DNA of 64,000 bases from Dyadobacter fanqingshengii (GCF_023822005.2 NZ_CP098806.1:4030001-4094000), one strand, 5' to 3'; numbered from the stretch's first letter, positions 17,536 to 27,337 are shown. Program-made: numbers and translations. The notes: a model not told the origin generated them from the letters alone.

Positions 17536-20500
17536 ATGAAAACCAAAGCGTTATCCTTTATACTTGGTATTGTCCTGCTGGGCTGTGCCTCTCAGCCTTC
17601 ATCGCAGAATGCGTCGGTGAAGAGCTCCTCGGCCAAGAGTGAGGCCGGAAAGGCGCGGCGTCTAGAAATCCTGTTTCTGGGAGACAACGGACATCACAAG
17701 CCTGCCGAACGCGTTCCGCAGATCATGGCTGCATTAGGCCCGAAAGGTTTCAACTTTACCTACACGGATAACCTCAATGACCTTAATCCCGAGACACTTA
17801 ACAAATACGATGCCCTGATGCTTTATGCAAACTGGGATTCCATCGCGCCGCAGCAAGCGAAAGCATTGCTGGATTACGTGGCAAGCGGAAAAGGCTTTAT
17901 CCCCATTCACTGCGCTTCGTATTGTTTCCGCAATAACCCGGATGTCGTGAAGCTGATGGGCGGCCAGTTTTGGAGACATACCTGGGACACGATTCAGCCT
18001 GTTTGGACAAAACCCGATCATCCTGCGATTGCTGGCGTGAAGGAGTTTAAAACGGTGGATGAAACCTATCTGCACGAAAAGTTACAGCCCGATAACATTG
18101 TTCTGACAGAACGGTTGATCCAGAAAGATCAGGAAAAAGACAGACCGGGACAGCAAAAAGAGCCTTACACTTGGGTGAGAACGCACGGAAAAGGCCGCAT
18201 TTTTTACACGGCTTATGGTCACGACGAACGCACCTGGTCGGTTCCTGGATTCCAGGATATGATTGAAAAAGGGATTCTTTGGGCAGTTAATGATGACGCA
18301 AGAAAATCATTGGCAGCTTTGGCTCCAAAACCTTTTGAATATCGCGCAGCCAAACTTCCTAACTATGAGCAACGCCCTGGCGCACAAATGCAGCAATTGC
18401 CTTTGTCGCCGGAGGAATCTGTAAAGCACATTCAAATCCCGGTTGACTTCACATTGGACGTTTTTGCGCACGAGCCGGATGTCATGCACCCGATCGCGAT
18501 GACTTGGGATGAGCGCGGCAGGTTGTTTGTTTTGATCACAAAAGATTATCCAAACGAGCGCAAAGACACAGGCGGAAGCGATTACATTTTGATTTGCGAA
18601 GACACGAATAAAGATGGCAAAGCTGATAAATTCACAAAGTTTTCAGACGATTTGAGCATTCCGACAGGTTTGGTTTTTGCCAATGGCGGGATCATCGTTT
18701 CGCAAGCGCCGCACATGCTTTTCTTGCAGGATACAAATGGCGATGACAAAGCGGATGTGAAAAAAATCCTCTTCTCAGGCTTTGGAACGGGTGATACGCA
18801 CGCAGGACCTTCTAACCTGCATTATGGATTCGACAACTGGGTTTACGGATCGGTTGGTTATTCCGGTTTCAAAGGCAAATTCGGAAGCGCAGACTCCTTG
18901 AATTTCGGTCAAGCACTTTTCCGCTTCAAGCCGGATGGAACAGATATGGAAATTGTTGCTAAAACTTCAAATAACACGTGGGGACTTGGTTTCAACGAAG
19001 CTGGTGATCTTTTCGGCTCAACGGCCAACAACTCGCACGGCTGGTATAGTGCCATTCCAAACAGATATTTTGGTAAAAGCAAAGTGGATAACGGAAGCCG
19101 CAGCACGGATACGCACAAGGACATGCAGCCGATCACGCCGAAAGTGCGTCAGGTGGACGTTTTTGGCGGGTTTACTGCCGCAGCCGGACATAATTTTTAC
19201 ACAGCAAGAGCATTTCCAAAACAATATTGGAACAAAGTCGCATTCGTTTCTGAGCCTACGGGGCACATTTTGCACCAAAACGTTATGAACCAAAAAGGAA
19301 CTGACTTTGAAGATGGATTAGGCTTCAACTTGTTGGCTGGTGCGGACGAATGGGTTGCTCCTGTTTTTGCAGAGGTTGGCCCGGATGGCGCTGTGTGGGT
19401 GGCTGACTGGTATAGCTACATTATCCAGCATAACCCGACACCAAAAGGATCTGAAAACGGAAAAGGAAATGCATATCAAACCGATCTGCGTGATTTTACA
19501 CACGGTCGTTTGTATCGCATTGGCTGGAAAAATGCGCCAAAATATACGCCAATCGTTTTGAGCAAAGACCGCCCAGACGAACTGGTTGCCACATTGAAAA
19601 ACACGAATATGTTATGGCGCCGCCACGCGCAACGCCTTTTGGTAGAACGCGGACAGAAAGATGTTGCGGCTAAATTGGTTGAGCTGGTTAAAGACAAATC
19701 AGTTGACGAAGTCGGCTTGAACACCGCTGCTATTCACGCATTGTGGACATTGCACGGGCTAAAAGCCATTGAAGACCCGCAGGTTTTGGCTGCCGTAACG
19801 GAAGCATTGAAACACCCGTCTGCTGATGTGCGCAAAACGGCAGTTCAAGTGTTGCCACGCAATCCTGCAACTGCTCAAACATTGCTGACAGCCGATGCAT
19901 TGCACGACAAAGCGCCGCTTGTAGTGTTGAACTCATTGCTTGCATTCTCAGAAATCCCTTACACGCCGGAAGTTGAAACTGCGGTTTTGGGATTGATGGA
20001 CACTTATGCACAGCCAGAAGATCGCTGGATGCCGGATGCTTTTGCAGCCGTTTTGAATGCACAAGATGGCAAATTGCGTGAAAAATATTTAGCACAACGC
20101 GTAAGCAAATCTTCGGCAACGGCCGCTGCAACACAAAAAGCAGACGCAGCCAAATCGATGGATCACAGCAACATGGACCACAGCGCGCACGCCGCAGCTG
20201 CGAAGCCAACTGTGGAAGGTTCTGCTGAACTGGCCATTACAAACATTACGATTGAGCCAAAAACACCTTACGTTCGTGAATATGCGCGTGTGGTGATCGA
20301 GATTACAAACCAAGGCACAGTGGCGGTTCCAAAAGAACTGGTTCCAGTTGTGAATGTAGGCATCAGAAGCCGTTCATTGAACACGAACTACATCAGCCGC
20401 CAGCTAAATAACGGCATCGCGCCGGGCGAAACTGTGAAACTGATCGAAGGAAATAATGGCCCTTGGAAATCAGGTTTCGGCTTTACATCAGACGAGTCGG

Positions 20501-21300
20501 GTAAGGTAAATATCACGGCGACTGTGGATGTTGACAATGTAGTTCCTGAGAAGGATGAGAACAAAAACAACACCATGAGCAAAAGCTTCGAAGTGAAGCG
20601 CATGGATAAATTGTCGGATTTTGCTTTGGAGCGCGCAACGCGCGGTTACACCTCCTATGCAACCGGTGACGATGTTTTGAAACTAATGAAAACTGCGCAA
20701 ACACTTGATCCACAAGGACGCAATGCGATTTTCAAAGGAATTGTTGGCGCATGGAATCCAAAACGCAAGGAAACCGCAAATGACGAAGGCAAAACATTGC
20801 TGGCTTCTGTAAAAGGCGATCTTCCAGAAGATTTGAGCGCTCGTTTCACGACATTGATGGAATCTTACGGCATTAAAGAAGATGTCGCAGTTGATCCAAA
20901 TGTACAAGTTGTTCAAATCAAAGCAATCCGCGAAGAAATGAAGTTCAGCTTAACCGAATTCACTGCTATTGCAGGCAAAACGATCGAGCTTGTTTTCGAA
21001 AACCCGGACGCGATGCAGCATAATGTTGTCGTTGGAAAACCAAAATCAACAGAGATCATCGGCGCAGCTGCTGATAAAATGATCACCGCAAAAGACGGCG
21101 CTGAGAAAAACTACGTTCCGAACATTCCGCAAGTTTTGGCTGCAACGCCGCTTGTGAACCCGGGACAAACTTTCCGCCTGAAATTCGTGGTGCCTGATGT
21201 AGTAGGCGACTATCCTTACGTCTGCACATTCCCGGGTCACTGGAGATTGATGAAAGGCAATATGAAAGTGATTAAAGAGCAGGCGGTTTTGAGTAAATAA
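17536..21300 (+). CDS. Secreted ThuA / dehydrogenase-propeller / HEAT / azurin-like fusion lipoprotein
   Basis: 1254 residues with a lipoprotein signal (VLLGCAS). Order of parts: ThuA domain (about 42-250: LEILFLGDNGHHKPAERV, GFIPIHCASYCF, GRIFYTAYGHDERTW); a membrane-bound-dehydrogenase-type propeller (about 300-660: FAHEPDVMHPIAMTWDERGRLFV, GPDGAVWVADWYSY); HEAT-like helices (about 680-850); a His/Met linker MDHSNMDHSAH (875-885); a CARDB-like beta domain (about 893-1005); and a C-terminal cupredoxin with type 1 copper ligands His1162, Cys1230, His1235 and Met1239 in CTFPGHWRLMKG, the azurin spacing. Similar proteins often carry a CxxCH heme group; none is present here. Probably a periplasmic redox enzyme passing electrons to copper; substrate likely a sugar (inference). 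Confidence 0.88.
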   Translation: MKTKALSFILGIVLLGCASQPSSQNASVKSSSAKSEAGKARRLEILFLGDNGHHKPAERVPQIMAALGPKGFNFTYTDNLNDLNPETLNKYDALMLYANWDSIAPQQAKALLDYVASGKGFIPIHCASYCFRNNPDVVKLMGGQFWRHTWDTIQPVWTKPDHPAIAGVKEFKTVDETYLHEKLQPDNIVLTERLIQKDQEKDRPGQQKEPYTWVRTHGKGRIFYTAYGHDERTWSVPGFQDMIEKGILWAVNDDARKSLAALAPKPFEYRAAKLPNYEQRPGAQMQQLPLSPEESVKHIQIPVDFTLDVFAHEPDVMHPIAMTWDERGRLFVLITKDYPNERKDTGGSDYILICEDTNKDGKADKFTKFSDDLSIPTGLVFANGGIIVSQAPHMLFLQDTNGDDKADVKKILFSGFGTGDTHAGPSNLHYGFDNWVYGSVGYSGFKGKFGSADSLNFGQALFRFKPDGTDMEIVAKTSNNTWGLGFNEAGDLFGSTANNSHGWYSAIPNRYFGKSKVDNGSRSTDTHKDMQPITPKVRQVDVFGGFTAAAGHNFYTARAFPKQYWNKVAFVSEPTGHILHQNVMNQKGTDFEDGLGFNLLAGADEWVAPVFAEVGPDGAVWVADWYSYIIQHNPTPKGSENGKGNAYQTDLRDFTHGRLYRIGWKNAPKYTPIVLSKDRPDELVATLKNTNMLWRRHAQRLLVERGQKDVAAKLVELVKDKSVDEVGLNTAAIHALWTLHGLKAIEDPQVLAAVTEALKHPSADVRKTAVQVLPRNPATAQTLLTADALHDKAPLVVLNSLLAFSEIPYTPEVETAVLGLMDTYAQPEDRWMPDAFAAVLNAQDGKLREKYLAQRVSKSSATAAATQKADAAKSMDHSNMDHSAHAAAAKPTVEGSAELAITNITIEPKTPYVREYARVVIEITNQGTVAVPKELVPVVNVGIRSRSLNTNYISRQLNNGIAPGETVKLIEGNNGPWKSGFGFTSDESGKVNITATVDVDNVVPEKDENKNNTMSKSFEVKRMDKLSDFALERATRGYTSYATGDDVLKLMKTAQTLDPQGRNAIFKGIVGAWNPKRKETANDEGKTLLASVKGDLPEDLSARFTTLMESYGIKEDVAVDPNVQVVQIKAIREEMKFSLTEFTAIAGKTIELVFENPDAMQHNVVVGKPKSTEIIGAAADKMITAKDGAEKNYVPNIPQVLAATPLVNPGQTFRLKFVVPDVVGDYPYVCTFPGHWRLMKGNMKVIKEQAVLSK

Positions 21301-21322
21301 TTCAAAAAAACGAAGCTTAAAT

Positions 21323-21367
21323 AGAATCCTGGGTGCAACTTTTCCTGCGCCCGGGATTCTTTGTTTT
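21323..21367 (+). terminator. Rho-independent terminator
   Basis: An interrupted stem pairs AGAATCC (21323-21329) with GGATTCT (21354-21360), with an inner GGG / CCC part, followed by TTGTTTT. It lies 23 bases after the stop of the ThuA/azurin fusion gene. Its tail merges into the palindrome TTTGTTTTAAAACAAA (21360-21375) in front of the next AraC gene. Confidence 0.75.
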
Positions 21368-21406
21368 AAAACAAAAGCCTATTATTACATCGCAGGCACC
21401 ATTTCA

Positions 21407-22285
21407 ATGAAAGTCGTTCAATTCACCATTCCCGTTTCCAAGGAGCACACCATTGTGGTGCAGGAAGATATTTTGCCGCATTATTACAATCATTTGCACC
21501 GGCACCGGGAAGTTCAGATTGAATGGGTGGTGGAAGGCTCCGGCATCCTCATCGCCGGGAATTATATGCAAAGGTTTGAGTCAGGCGAAGTCTACATTAT
21601 CGGCGCCAATCAGTCGCATATTTTTAAAAACGACGAAGCCTATTTCAATCCCGAAGAAAAAAAACAGATCCACTCCGTTTCCATTTTTTTCAATCCAACG
21701 CAGCTGCACCAAAACATTCTGAGCCTGCCGGAAATGGCCAGCATCAGGAAATTTGTGGACGGCCTGCACAATGGTTACCAGATTCCGGAATCCGCATTGC
21801 CCATCGTCCAAAAAACGATTTCAGAATTAAAACAAAACAAAGACAGCATGCGGGTCGCGTCGTTCATTTCGCTCCTGCATTTGTTCTCCACCATCCGCGA
21901 CATTAAACCACTGGCGACCAACAACAGCGAGCAAATCATTTCCGAAGTCGAAGGAATCCGCATGGACCAGATTTTCCAATATCTGGTCACCAATTACAAA
22001 AGGCACATTTCCCTCGCCGAAATCTCCGAAATCTCAAACCTCACGCCCCAGGCATTCTGCCGCTATTTCAAAAAACACACCGACAAAACCTTCATCAGCT
22101 TCCTCAACGAAGTCCGCGTCAACGAAGCCTGCAAAATTATCATTTCAGGGAAATTTGACAGCTTTTCGGATGTGAGTTACCAGACTGGGTTCGATAATGT
22201 GACTAACTTTAATAGGGTTTTCAAAAAGATTATGGGAAAGTCACCGAGGGAATTTCACAAGGATTTCCGCGAGCGGGTTGGGTGA
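21407..22285 (+). CDS. AraC-family transcriptional regulator
   Basis: 292 residues. The N-terminal cupin-type sensor shows HYYNHLHRHREVQIEWVVEGSG and FESGEVYIIGANQSHIF; the C-terminal two-HTH domain shows ISLAEISEISNLTPQAFCRYFKKHTDKTFISFLNEVR and FSDVSYQTGFDNVTNFNRVFKKIMGKSPREF. The architecture matches the AraC protein at 7565, and the two are probably paralogues. It is followed 62 bases later by the 5-oxoprolinase gene on the same strand, so it may control the oxoprolinase/transporter pair. A 16-bp palindrome lies 31 bases before its start. The inducer is unknown. Confidence 0.9.
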   Translation: MKVVQFTIPVSKEHTIVVQEDILPHYYNHLHRHREVQIEWVVEGSGILIAGNYMQRFESGEVYIIGANQSHIFKNDEAYFNPEEKKQIHSVSIFFNPTQLHQNILSLPEMASIRKFVDGLHNGYQIPESALPIVQKTISELKQNKDSMRVASFISLLHLFSTIRDIKPLATNNSEQIISEVEGIRMDQIFQYLVTNYKRHISLAEISEISNLTPQAFCRYFKKHTDKTFISFLNEVRVNEACKIIISGKFDSFSDVSYQTGFDNVTNFNRVFKKIMGKSPREFHKDFRERVG

Positions 22286-22347
22286 GTTGGTTTTATTTCA
22301 AATAGCACCTATTTTGGAGCTTTGCATCACTTTTTGGTTTATCGGTT

Positions 22348-25300
22348 TTGGGAAAAATTAATGCTCCTTATTGGAAAATCTGGGTTGATACGGGTGGGAC
22401 TTTTACGGATTGCCTGGCCATCGATTCAGAGGGAATTAAGACCAGATTGAAAGTTTTGAGTTCGGGCTGTGTACGAGGACGAATTGTTGGCAAAGTTGCT
22501 GACAACACATTTCAATATGCGGCTTCCTGGCCTTTTGAAGCCGGCTTGTTAAAAGGTTATACATTGCGCGTGCTTGAAAATGGGTTAATTAGCAAAGTCG
22601 TTTTAGTCGATTCTTTCAATCAGACATTCAAGCTGGAAAATGATCTTCCATTTTCCAAAAACACCGATTTTGAAATTTTCAGCGGTGAAGAAGCGCCGGT
22701 TCTCGCGGCAAGGCTATTGACCAAAACACGCCTGAGCGAAACATTGCCTGCGCTCGAAATGCGTCTGGGGACAACAAAAGGGACAAACGCATTACTTGAA
22801 CGGAAAGGAGCCAAGACACTTTTAGTGGTTACCAAAAGTTTTAAAGACCTGCTTTACATTGGCAACCAACAACGCCCTTCCCTTTTTCAACTAGACATTC
22901 CCGAACCAAGGGTGCTTTATTCGGAAGTTTTGGAAGTTGATGAGCGATTGGACGCTTCTGGAAATGTGATTCACGATTTGCATGTTGCAGATTTAACAAC
23001 ATTAACATCTTCGGAAAATGCAGATTCCATTGCTATTTCCCTGCTTCACTCCTATCAAAACAATGCACATGAGCTTTTGGTAGAAAGGGCTTTTTGTGAT
23101 GGTGGAGCAAAATACGTTTCCGTTTCGTCCAAACTTTTCCCGTTCTCGCATTATCTCCGCCGCACGCAAACTGCCGTAGTGAACGCTTATCTCTATCCTG
23201 TTTTAGATCAATATTTGACTAATATTAAAAATTCGCTGGGCGGCAGTCCGCTGGGGGAATGCAGCCTGAAAGTAATGACAAGCACAGGCAGCCTTTCGGA
23301 AGTCAATGGCTTCCGCGCGAAAGACAGCTTACTGAGCGGTCCGGCGGGCGGAATGGTGGCGGCGGCAAATGCTGGCAAACGGCTTGGATTTCCCAAAACC
23401 ATCACCTTTGATATGGGCGGGACGAGCACCGATACGGCGCTCATTGATGGCCGGCCGGAACTGAAATACGTTACGGAAATTGACGGCATAGAATTCCATA
23501 ACCCAACATTGGCGATTGAAACCGTTGCTGCGGGAGGCGGATCTATTTGCTGGTTTGATGGTTTTTCACTGCAAGTAGGGCCGGAAAGTGCCGGCGCTTC
23601 GCCTGGACCTGCGTGTTATGGAGCCGGTGGGCCGCTTACGATTACGGATGTGAATTTGCTTTTGGGGAAATTGGATGCCTCTAAATTTGGGATTCCGGTT
23701 CGGGCTGACGCTGCAATGGATGCACTAATCGCTTTGCAAAACAACATTAAAACGCAAACTGGAAACTCACTTTCATTTCAAGAGCTGTTGTCTGGCTTGG
23801 AAAGCATTGCCAATGAGAAAATGGCTGATGCGATCCGTAAAATCTCTGTTGAAAAAGGCATTAATCCTGCTGATTTTGCGCTCATCACTTTTGGCGGCGC
23901 GGGTGGTTTGCACAGTTGCCAGCTGGCCGATTTACTGGATATAAAAACGGTCATTATTCCTTACGACGCGGGACTTTTCAGTGCCGTGGGAATGGGCGAG
24001 GCGCTGATCAGCACCATTGTTTCAAAACAAATCCTGCTGCCATGGCGAGTAGCGGAGGATAAAATTGAACATTGGAAAAATGAGCTTTTGCAAGAAGGCG
24101 CTGAAAAACTACAAAATCAAGCTGTTAATGTGTTTGAGACTGCATTTTGCTATGTTTATCTCCGGTTTGCAGGACAGGAAAATACGATCGAAGTCAATTA
24201 CGACGGCGCTGAAACGTTAAGCGCTTTTAAAAAACTTTACACTGCACAATTTGGCTATTATCCTGCAAACCTGACGGTTGAATTAGAAAGTTTGAAACTG
24301 ATGGTTCAGGAAAGAGCTGCTCCTATTGTGCCGGAAACGATCATTAAGGACGGACTTCCAGCAAATGCATTAAGAACCATTAAACCACTATTTCAGACTG
24401 ACTTGTCCAAGTCTGAATTAATTAAAACTAAAAACTTTGATTCTGAGAACGCTGCGAACCTTTTCGAATGGGACCAGCTTGATGCGGGCGACCAAATCAT
24501 TGGCCCGGCAATCCTATTGAACAGCACTTCCACCGCTTACATTCCGAATGGCTGGAAACTAATTATTCAAAACAGCAAAGACGCGGTTGCTTTCAAGACT
24601 TCCGAAATGCAGGTTAAAGCCGAAAAGCAAAGCGAAGAAATTGCATTGCAGCTTTTTACCAACCGTTTCAAATCCATTGCGGATGAAATGGGCGTCCAGT
24701 TGCAGCGGACTGCCTTTTCGGTGAATGTAAAGGAGCGGCTGGATTTTTCGTGTGCATTGCTCGATCAGAATGGCGAATTGCTGGTGAATGCGCAGCATAT
24801 CCCGGTGCATTTGGGCAGCATGGGCATTTGCGGACGGTTAGTAAAGAAGGCGATTGAGATTGGTCCAGGGGATGTGGTCATTACAAATCATCCAAAATAC
24901 GGCGGCTCGCATTTGCCTGACATTACATTAATTTCGGGCATTTTTACGGCTGAAAGAGAATGCGTTGGTTACGTTATCAACCGCGCGCACCATGCGGAAG
25001 TGGGAGGAAAAACGCCGGGCTCTATGCCGCCGGATGCGACTTGTCTGGCCGAGGAAGGCGTCATTATTCTGCCTCAATACTTGATTAAAAAAAATGTATT
25101 TCAATGGGACGCCATTCGCAGCCTGTTCACCGAAGGCCCCTTTCCTACCCGGCATTTCTTGTCCAATGAGGCCGACATTATCGCCGCATTATCTGCATTA
25201 AGGAAAGGCAGCGAGCAGATGTTGAAATTGGTGGATTTGCATGGATTGGAAACGGTGCGGAAATACATGACGCTTTTAAAGAAAAACGCAGTTGCACAAC

Positions 25301-26160
25301 TTGAAACAGCATTAATGTCTCTTCACGGCCAAACTTTTGAAGCAACGGAGCTTTTGGATGATGGTCATAAAATCCAGGTCGTGGTTTCTATCGCTCGTGA
25401 AAAACAGGTTTTTGATTTCACAGGAACTTCAAAAGTCCATCCTAACAACCTCAATGCAAATATTTCGATCTTGTACAGTGCGATTTTATATGTGTTAAGG
25501 TTATTGGTAAACAAAGAAATCCCACTAAATGATGGCTTGATGAAGAATGTGGACATTATCCTGCCCGAAAATAGTTTTCTGCATCCTGACTTTTCTGACG
25601 ACCCTTTTGAATGTCCGGCTGTGGTCGGCGGCAACACGGAAGTGAGCCAGCGGTTGGTGGATACATTGCTCAAAGCATTTGGATTGGCGGCGTGTAGCCA
25701 GGGGACGATGAATAATTTCCTTTTCGGCGACGAGCAATTTGGCTATTATGAAACCATAGGCGGCGGAACAGGCGCAGGTCCGGGCTTTCATGGCCGGTCT
25801 GCCGTGCACCAGCACATGACCAACACACGCATTACCGATCCTGAGCAGTTGGAACGCAAATATCCGGTGCGCTTATTGGAATTCGGCATCCGAAAAAATT
25901 CAGGTGGAAAAGGAACATTCAACGGCGGCGATGGCATTGTGCGGAAATTCGAATTTCTGAAACCATTGCAAGTGACCTTAATGGGACAACACAGAAAATA
26001 TGCACCTTATGGATTGAATGGCGGAGAGGATGGAAAGTGCGGCGCGCACACATTGATTAGTGGAGACGAAACATCCTTACTACACGGAATTTGCAGTTTG
26101 AAAGCGAAGGAAGGCGATATTCTGGTTATCGAAACGCCAGGCGGCGGCGGATTTGGTTAA
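22348..26160 (+). CDS. Hydantoinase/oxoprolinase, HyuA-HyuB fusion (5-oxoprolinase type)
   Basis: 1270 residues, close in length to eukaryotic ATP-dependent 5-oxoprolinase. The start is TTG at 22348: the phosphate-binding motif VDTGGTFTD is already at residues 13-21 and no ATG precedes it. The HyuA half (to about 755) contains GTTKGTNALLERKG (from 141), DMGGTSTD (from 355) and ITFGGAGGLHSCQLADLL. The HyuB half (from about 762) contains RTAFSVNVKERLDFSCAL, NHPKYGGSHLPDITLI, VVGGNTEVSQR and GGTGAGPGFHGRSAVHQHMTN. It should open 5-oxoproline to glutamate with ATP in the cytoplasm; hydantoin is the alternative substrate. About 45 more residues than usual separate the first two motifs. The NRAMP-fold transporter gene follows after 13 bases. 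Confidence 0.92.
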   Translation: MGKINAPYWKIWVDTGGTFTDCLAIDSEGIKTRLKVLSSGCVRGRIVGKVADNTFQYAASWPFEAGLLKGYTLRVLENGLISKVVLVDSFNQTFKLENDLPFSKNTDFEIFSGEEAPVLAARLLTKTRLSETLPALEMRLGTTKGTNALLERKGAKTLLVVTKSFKDLLYIGNQQRPSLFQLDIPEPRVLYSEVLEVDERLDASGNVIHDLHVADLTTLTSSENADSIAISLLHSYQNNAHELLVERAFCDGGAKYVSVSSKLFPFSHYLRRTQTAVVNAYLYPVLDQYLTNIKNSLGGSPLGECSLKVMTSTGSLSEVNGFRAKDSLLSGPAGGMVAAANAGKRLGFPKTITFDMGGTSTDTALIDGRPELKYVTEIDGIEFHNPTLAIETVAAGGGSICWFDGFSLQVGPESAGASPGPACYGAGGPLTITDVNLLLGKLDASKFGIPVRADAAMDALIALQNNIKTQTGNSLSFQELLSGLESIANEKMADAIRKISVEKGINPADFALITFGGAGGLHSCQLADLLDIKTVIIPYDAGLFSAVGMGEALISTIVSKQILLPWRVAEDKIEHWKNELLQEGAEKLQNQAVNVFETAFCYVYLRFAGQENTIEVNYDGAETLSAFKKLYTAQFGYYPANLTVELESLKLMVQERAAPIVPETIIKDGLPANALRTIKPLFQTDLSKSELIKTKNFDSENAANLFEWDQLDAGDQIIGPAILLNSTSTAYIPNGWKLIIQNSKDAVAFKTSEMQVKAEKQSEEIALQLFTNRFKSIADEMGVQLQRTAFSVNVKERLDFSCALLDQNGELLVNAQHIPVHLGSMGICGRLVKKAIEIGPGDVVITNHPKYGGSHLPDITLISGIFTAERECVGYVINRAHHAEVGGKTPGSMPPDATCLAEEGVIILPQYLIKKNVFQWDAIRSLFTEGPFPTRHFLSNEADIIAALSALRKGSEQMLKLVDLHGLETVRKYMTLLKKNAVAQLETALMSLHGQTFEATELLDDGHKIQVVVSIAREKQVFDFTGTSKVHPNNLNANISILYSAILYVLRLLVNKEIPLNDGLMKNVDIILPENSFLHPDFSDDPFECPAVVGGNTEVSQRLVDTLLKAFGLAACSQGTMNNFLFGDEQFGYYETIGGGTGAGPGFHGRSAVHQHMTNTRITDPEQLERKYPVRLLEFGIRKNSGGKGTFNGGDGIVRKFEFLKPLQVTLMGQHRKYAPYGLNGGEDGKCGAHTLISGDETSLLHGICSLKAKEGDILVIETPGGGGFG

Positions 26161-26173
26161 AAATGATATAAAA

Positions 26174-27337
26174 ATGGCAAGCAACAAGTCCTCCAAAGCA
26201 TTACTAGGCGCTGCATTCCTGATGGCAACCTCGGCAGTTGGACCGGGTTTTCTGACGCAAACAACCGTTTTTACCCAGCAACTTGCCACCAGCTTCGGCT
26301 TTATCATTCTACTGACGGTCATCATTGACCTTTGTGCGCAATTTAACATTTGGCAAATTATCACCGTTTCGGGAAAACGAGCGCAAGAGCTGGCGAATGA
26401 ATTGTTTCCCGGACTGGGTTATATGCTGGCTTTTCTGATCGTGATTGGCGGTTTTGCATTTAACATTGGCAATGTTGCCGGGGCTGGTTTAGGCTTGGAG
26501 GCCATGACCGGAATGAATGTGAAAGTCGGGGCAGTTTTGAGCGCGGCGATTGCGATTGGAATTTTTCTATTCAAAGAAGCTGGAAAAGTAATGGACATTT
26601 TCAGTCGTGTGCTGGGCATGCTCATGATTATTTTGATCTTATACATTGCCTTCACCTCGCACCCGCCGCTCGTTTCCGCATTGCATCACACCATTTTACC
26701 CGAAAAATTTGACGCGATGGCGGCTGTGACATTGGTCGGCGGGACAGTTGGCGGATACATTTCATTTGCAGGCGCGCACCGGTTGCTGGATAGCGGGATC
26801 AGCGGGGAGGCTTCATTGTCGCAAGTGAATCGGAGTGCTGCGACAGGCATTTTAATCACGACCGTCATTCGTTATTTGCTATTTCTTGCAGCATTGGGTG
26901 TCGTTTTATCCGGTGCCACCATAAATCCCGAAAATCCAACCGCTTCCATTTTCGAACAAGCCGCAGGATCGGCGGGACGGCAGATTTTCGGTTTGGTAAT
27001 TTGGAGCGCAGCCATTACTTCCGTAGTCGGCGCGGCTTACACGTCGATTTCTTTCGTCCGTTCATTTCATCCGTTTTTGGAAAAATATCATTCTGCATTG
27101 ACCATTACTTTCATTGCCATTTCCACCGCCGTGTTTGCAATGATTGGTAAACCCGTGAAAGTGCTGGTCTTTGTGGGCACGTTGAATGGTTTTGTGCTGC
27201 CAGTAGCGTTGGCTACTTTACTGATTGCAAGCGGGAAATCGCGGCTAATGGGCACTTACAAACATTCGCGCATCTTACTCGTGATGGGCTGGCTCGTTGT
27301 TGCGGTCATGGCGGTATTGGGATTTGGAATCTATTAA
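26174..27337 (+). CDS. NRAMP-fold transporter without metal ligands, YcsG-like, probable 5-oxoproline/amino-acid transporter
   Basis: 387 residues from the ATG at 26174 (a TTG at 26153 would overlap the oxoprolinase end). About eleven hydrophobic helices are visible. The family opening SAVGPGFLTQTT is present, but the metal-binding DPGN of helix 1 reads FTQQ, and the MPH motif of helix 6 is replaced in GGTVGGYISFAGAHR. It therefore should not carry divalent metals. This matches the YcsG-like branch, which in Bacillus lies beside the 5-oxoprolinase genes. Here it sits 13 bases after a HyuA-HyuB oxoprolinase, which supports uptake of 5-oxoproline; that substrate is inference. Confidence 0.85.
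   Translation: MASNKSSKALLGAAFLMATSAVGPGFLTQTTVFTQQLATSFGFIILLTVIIDLCAQFNIWQIITVSGKRAQELANELFPGLGYMLAFLIVIGGFAFNIGNVAGAGLGLEAMTGMNVKVGAVLSAAIAIGIFLFKEAGKVMDIFSRVLGMLMIILILYIAFTSHPPLVSALHHTILPEKFDAMAAVTLVGGTVGGYISFAGAHRLLDSGISGEASLSQVNRSAATGILITTVIRYLLFLAALGVVLSGATINPENPTASIFEQAAGSAGRQIFGLVIWSAAITSVVGAAYTSISFVRSFHPFLEKYHSALTITFIAISTAVFAMIGKPVKVLVFVGTLNGFVLPVALATLLIASGKSRLMGTYKHSRILLVMGWLVVAVMAVLGFGIY

Noticed and set aside
26153..26173. TTG start of the NRAMP-fold gene overlapping the oxoprolinase stop
   Set aside because: The ATG at 26174 directly precedes the family-typical N-terminus and avoids a rare start.
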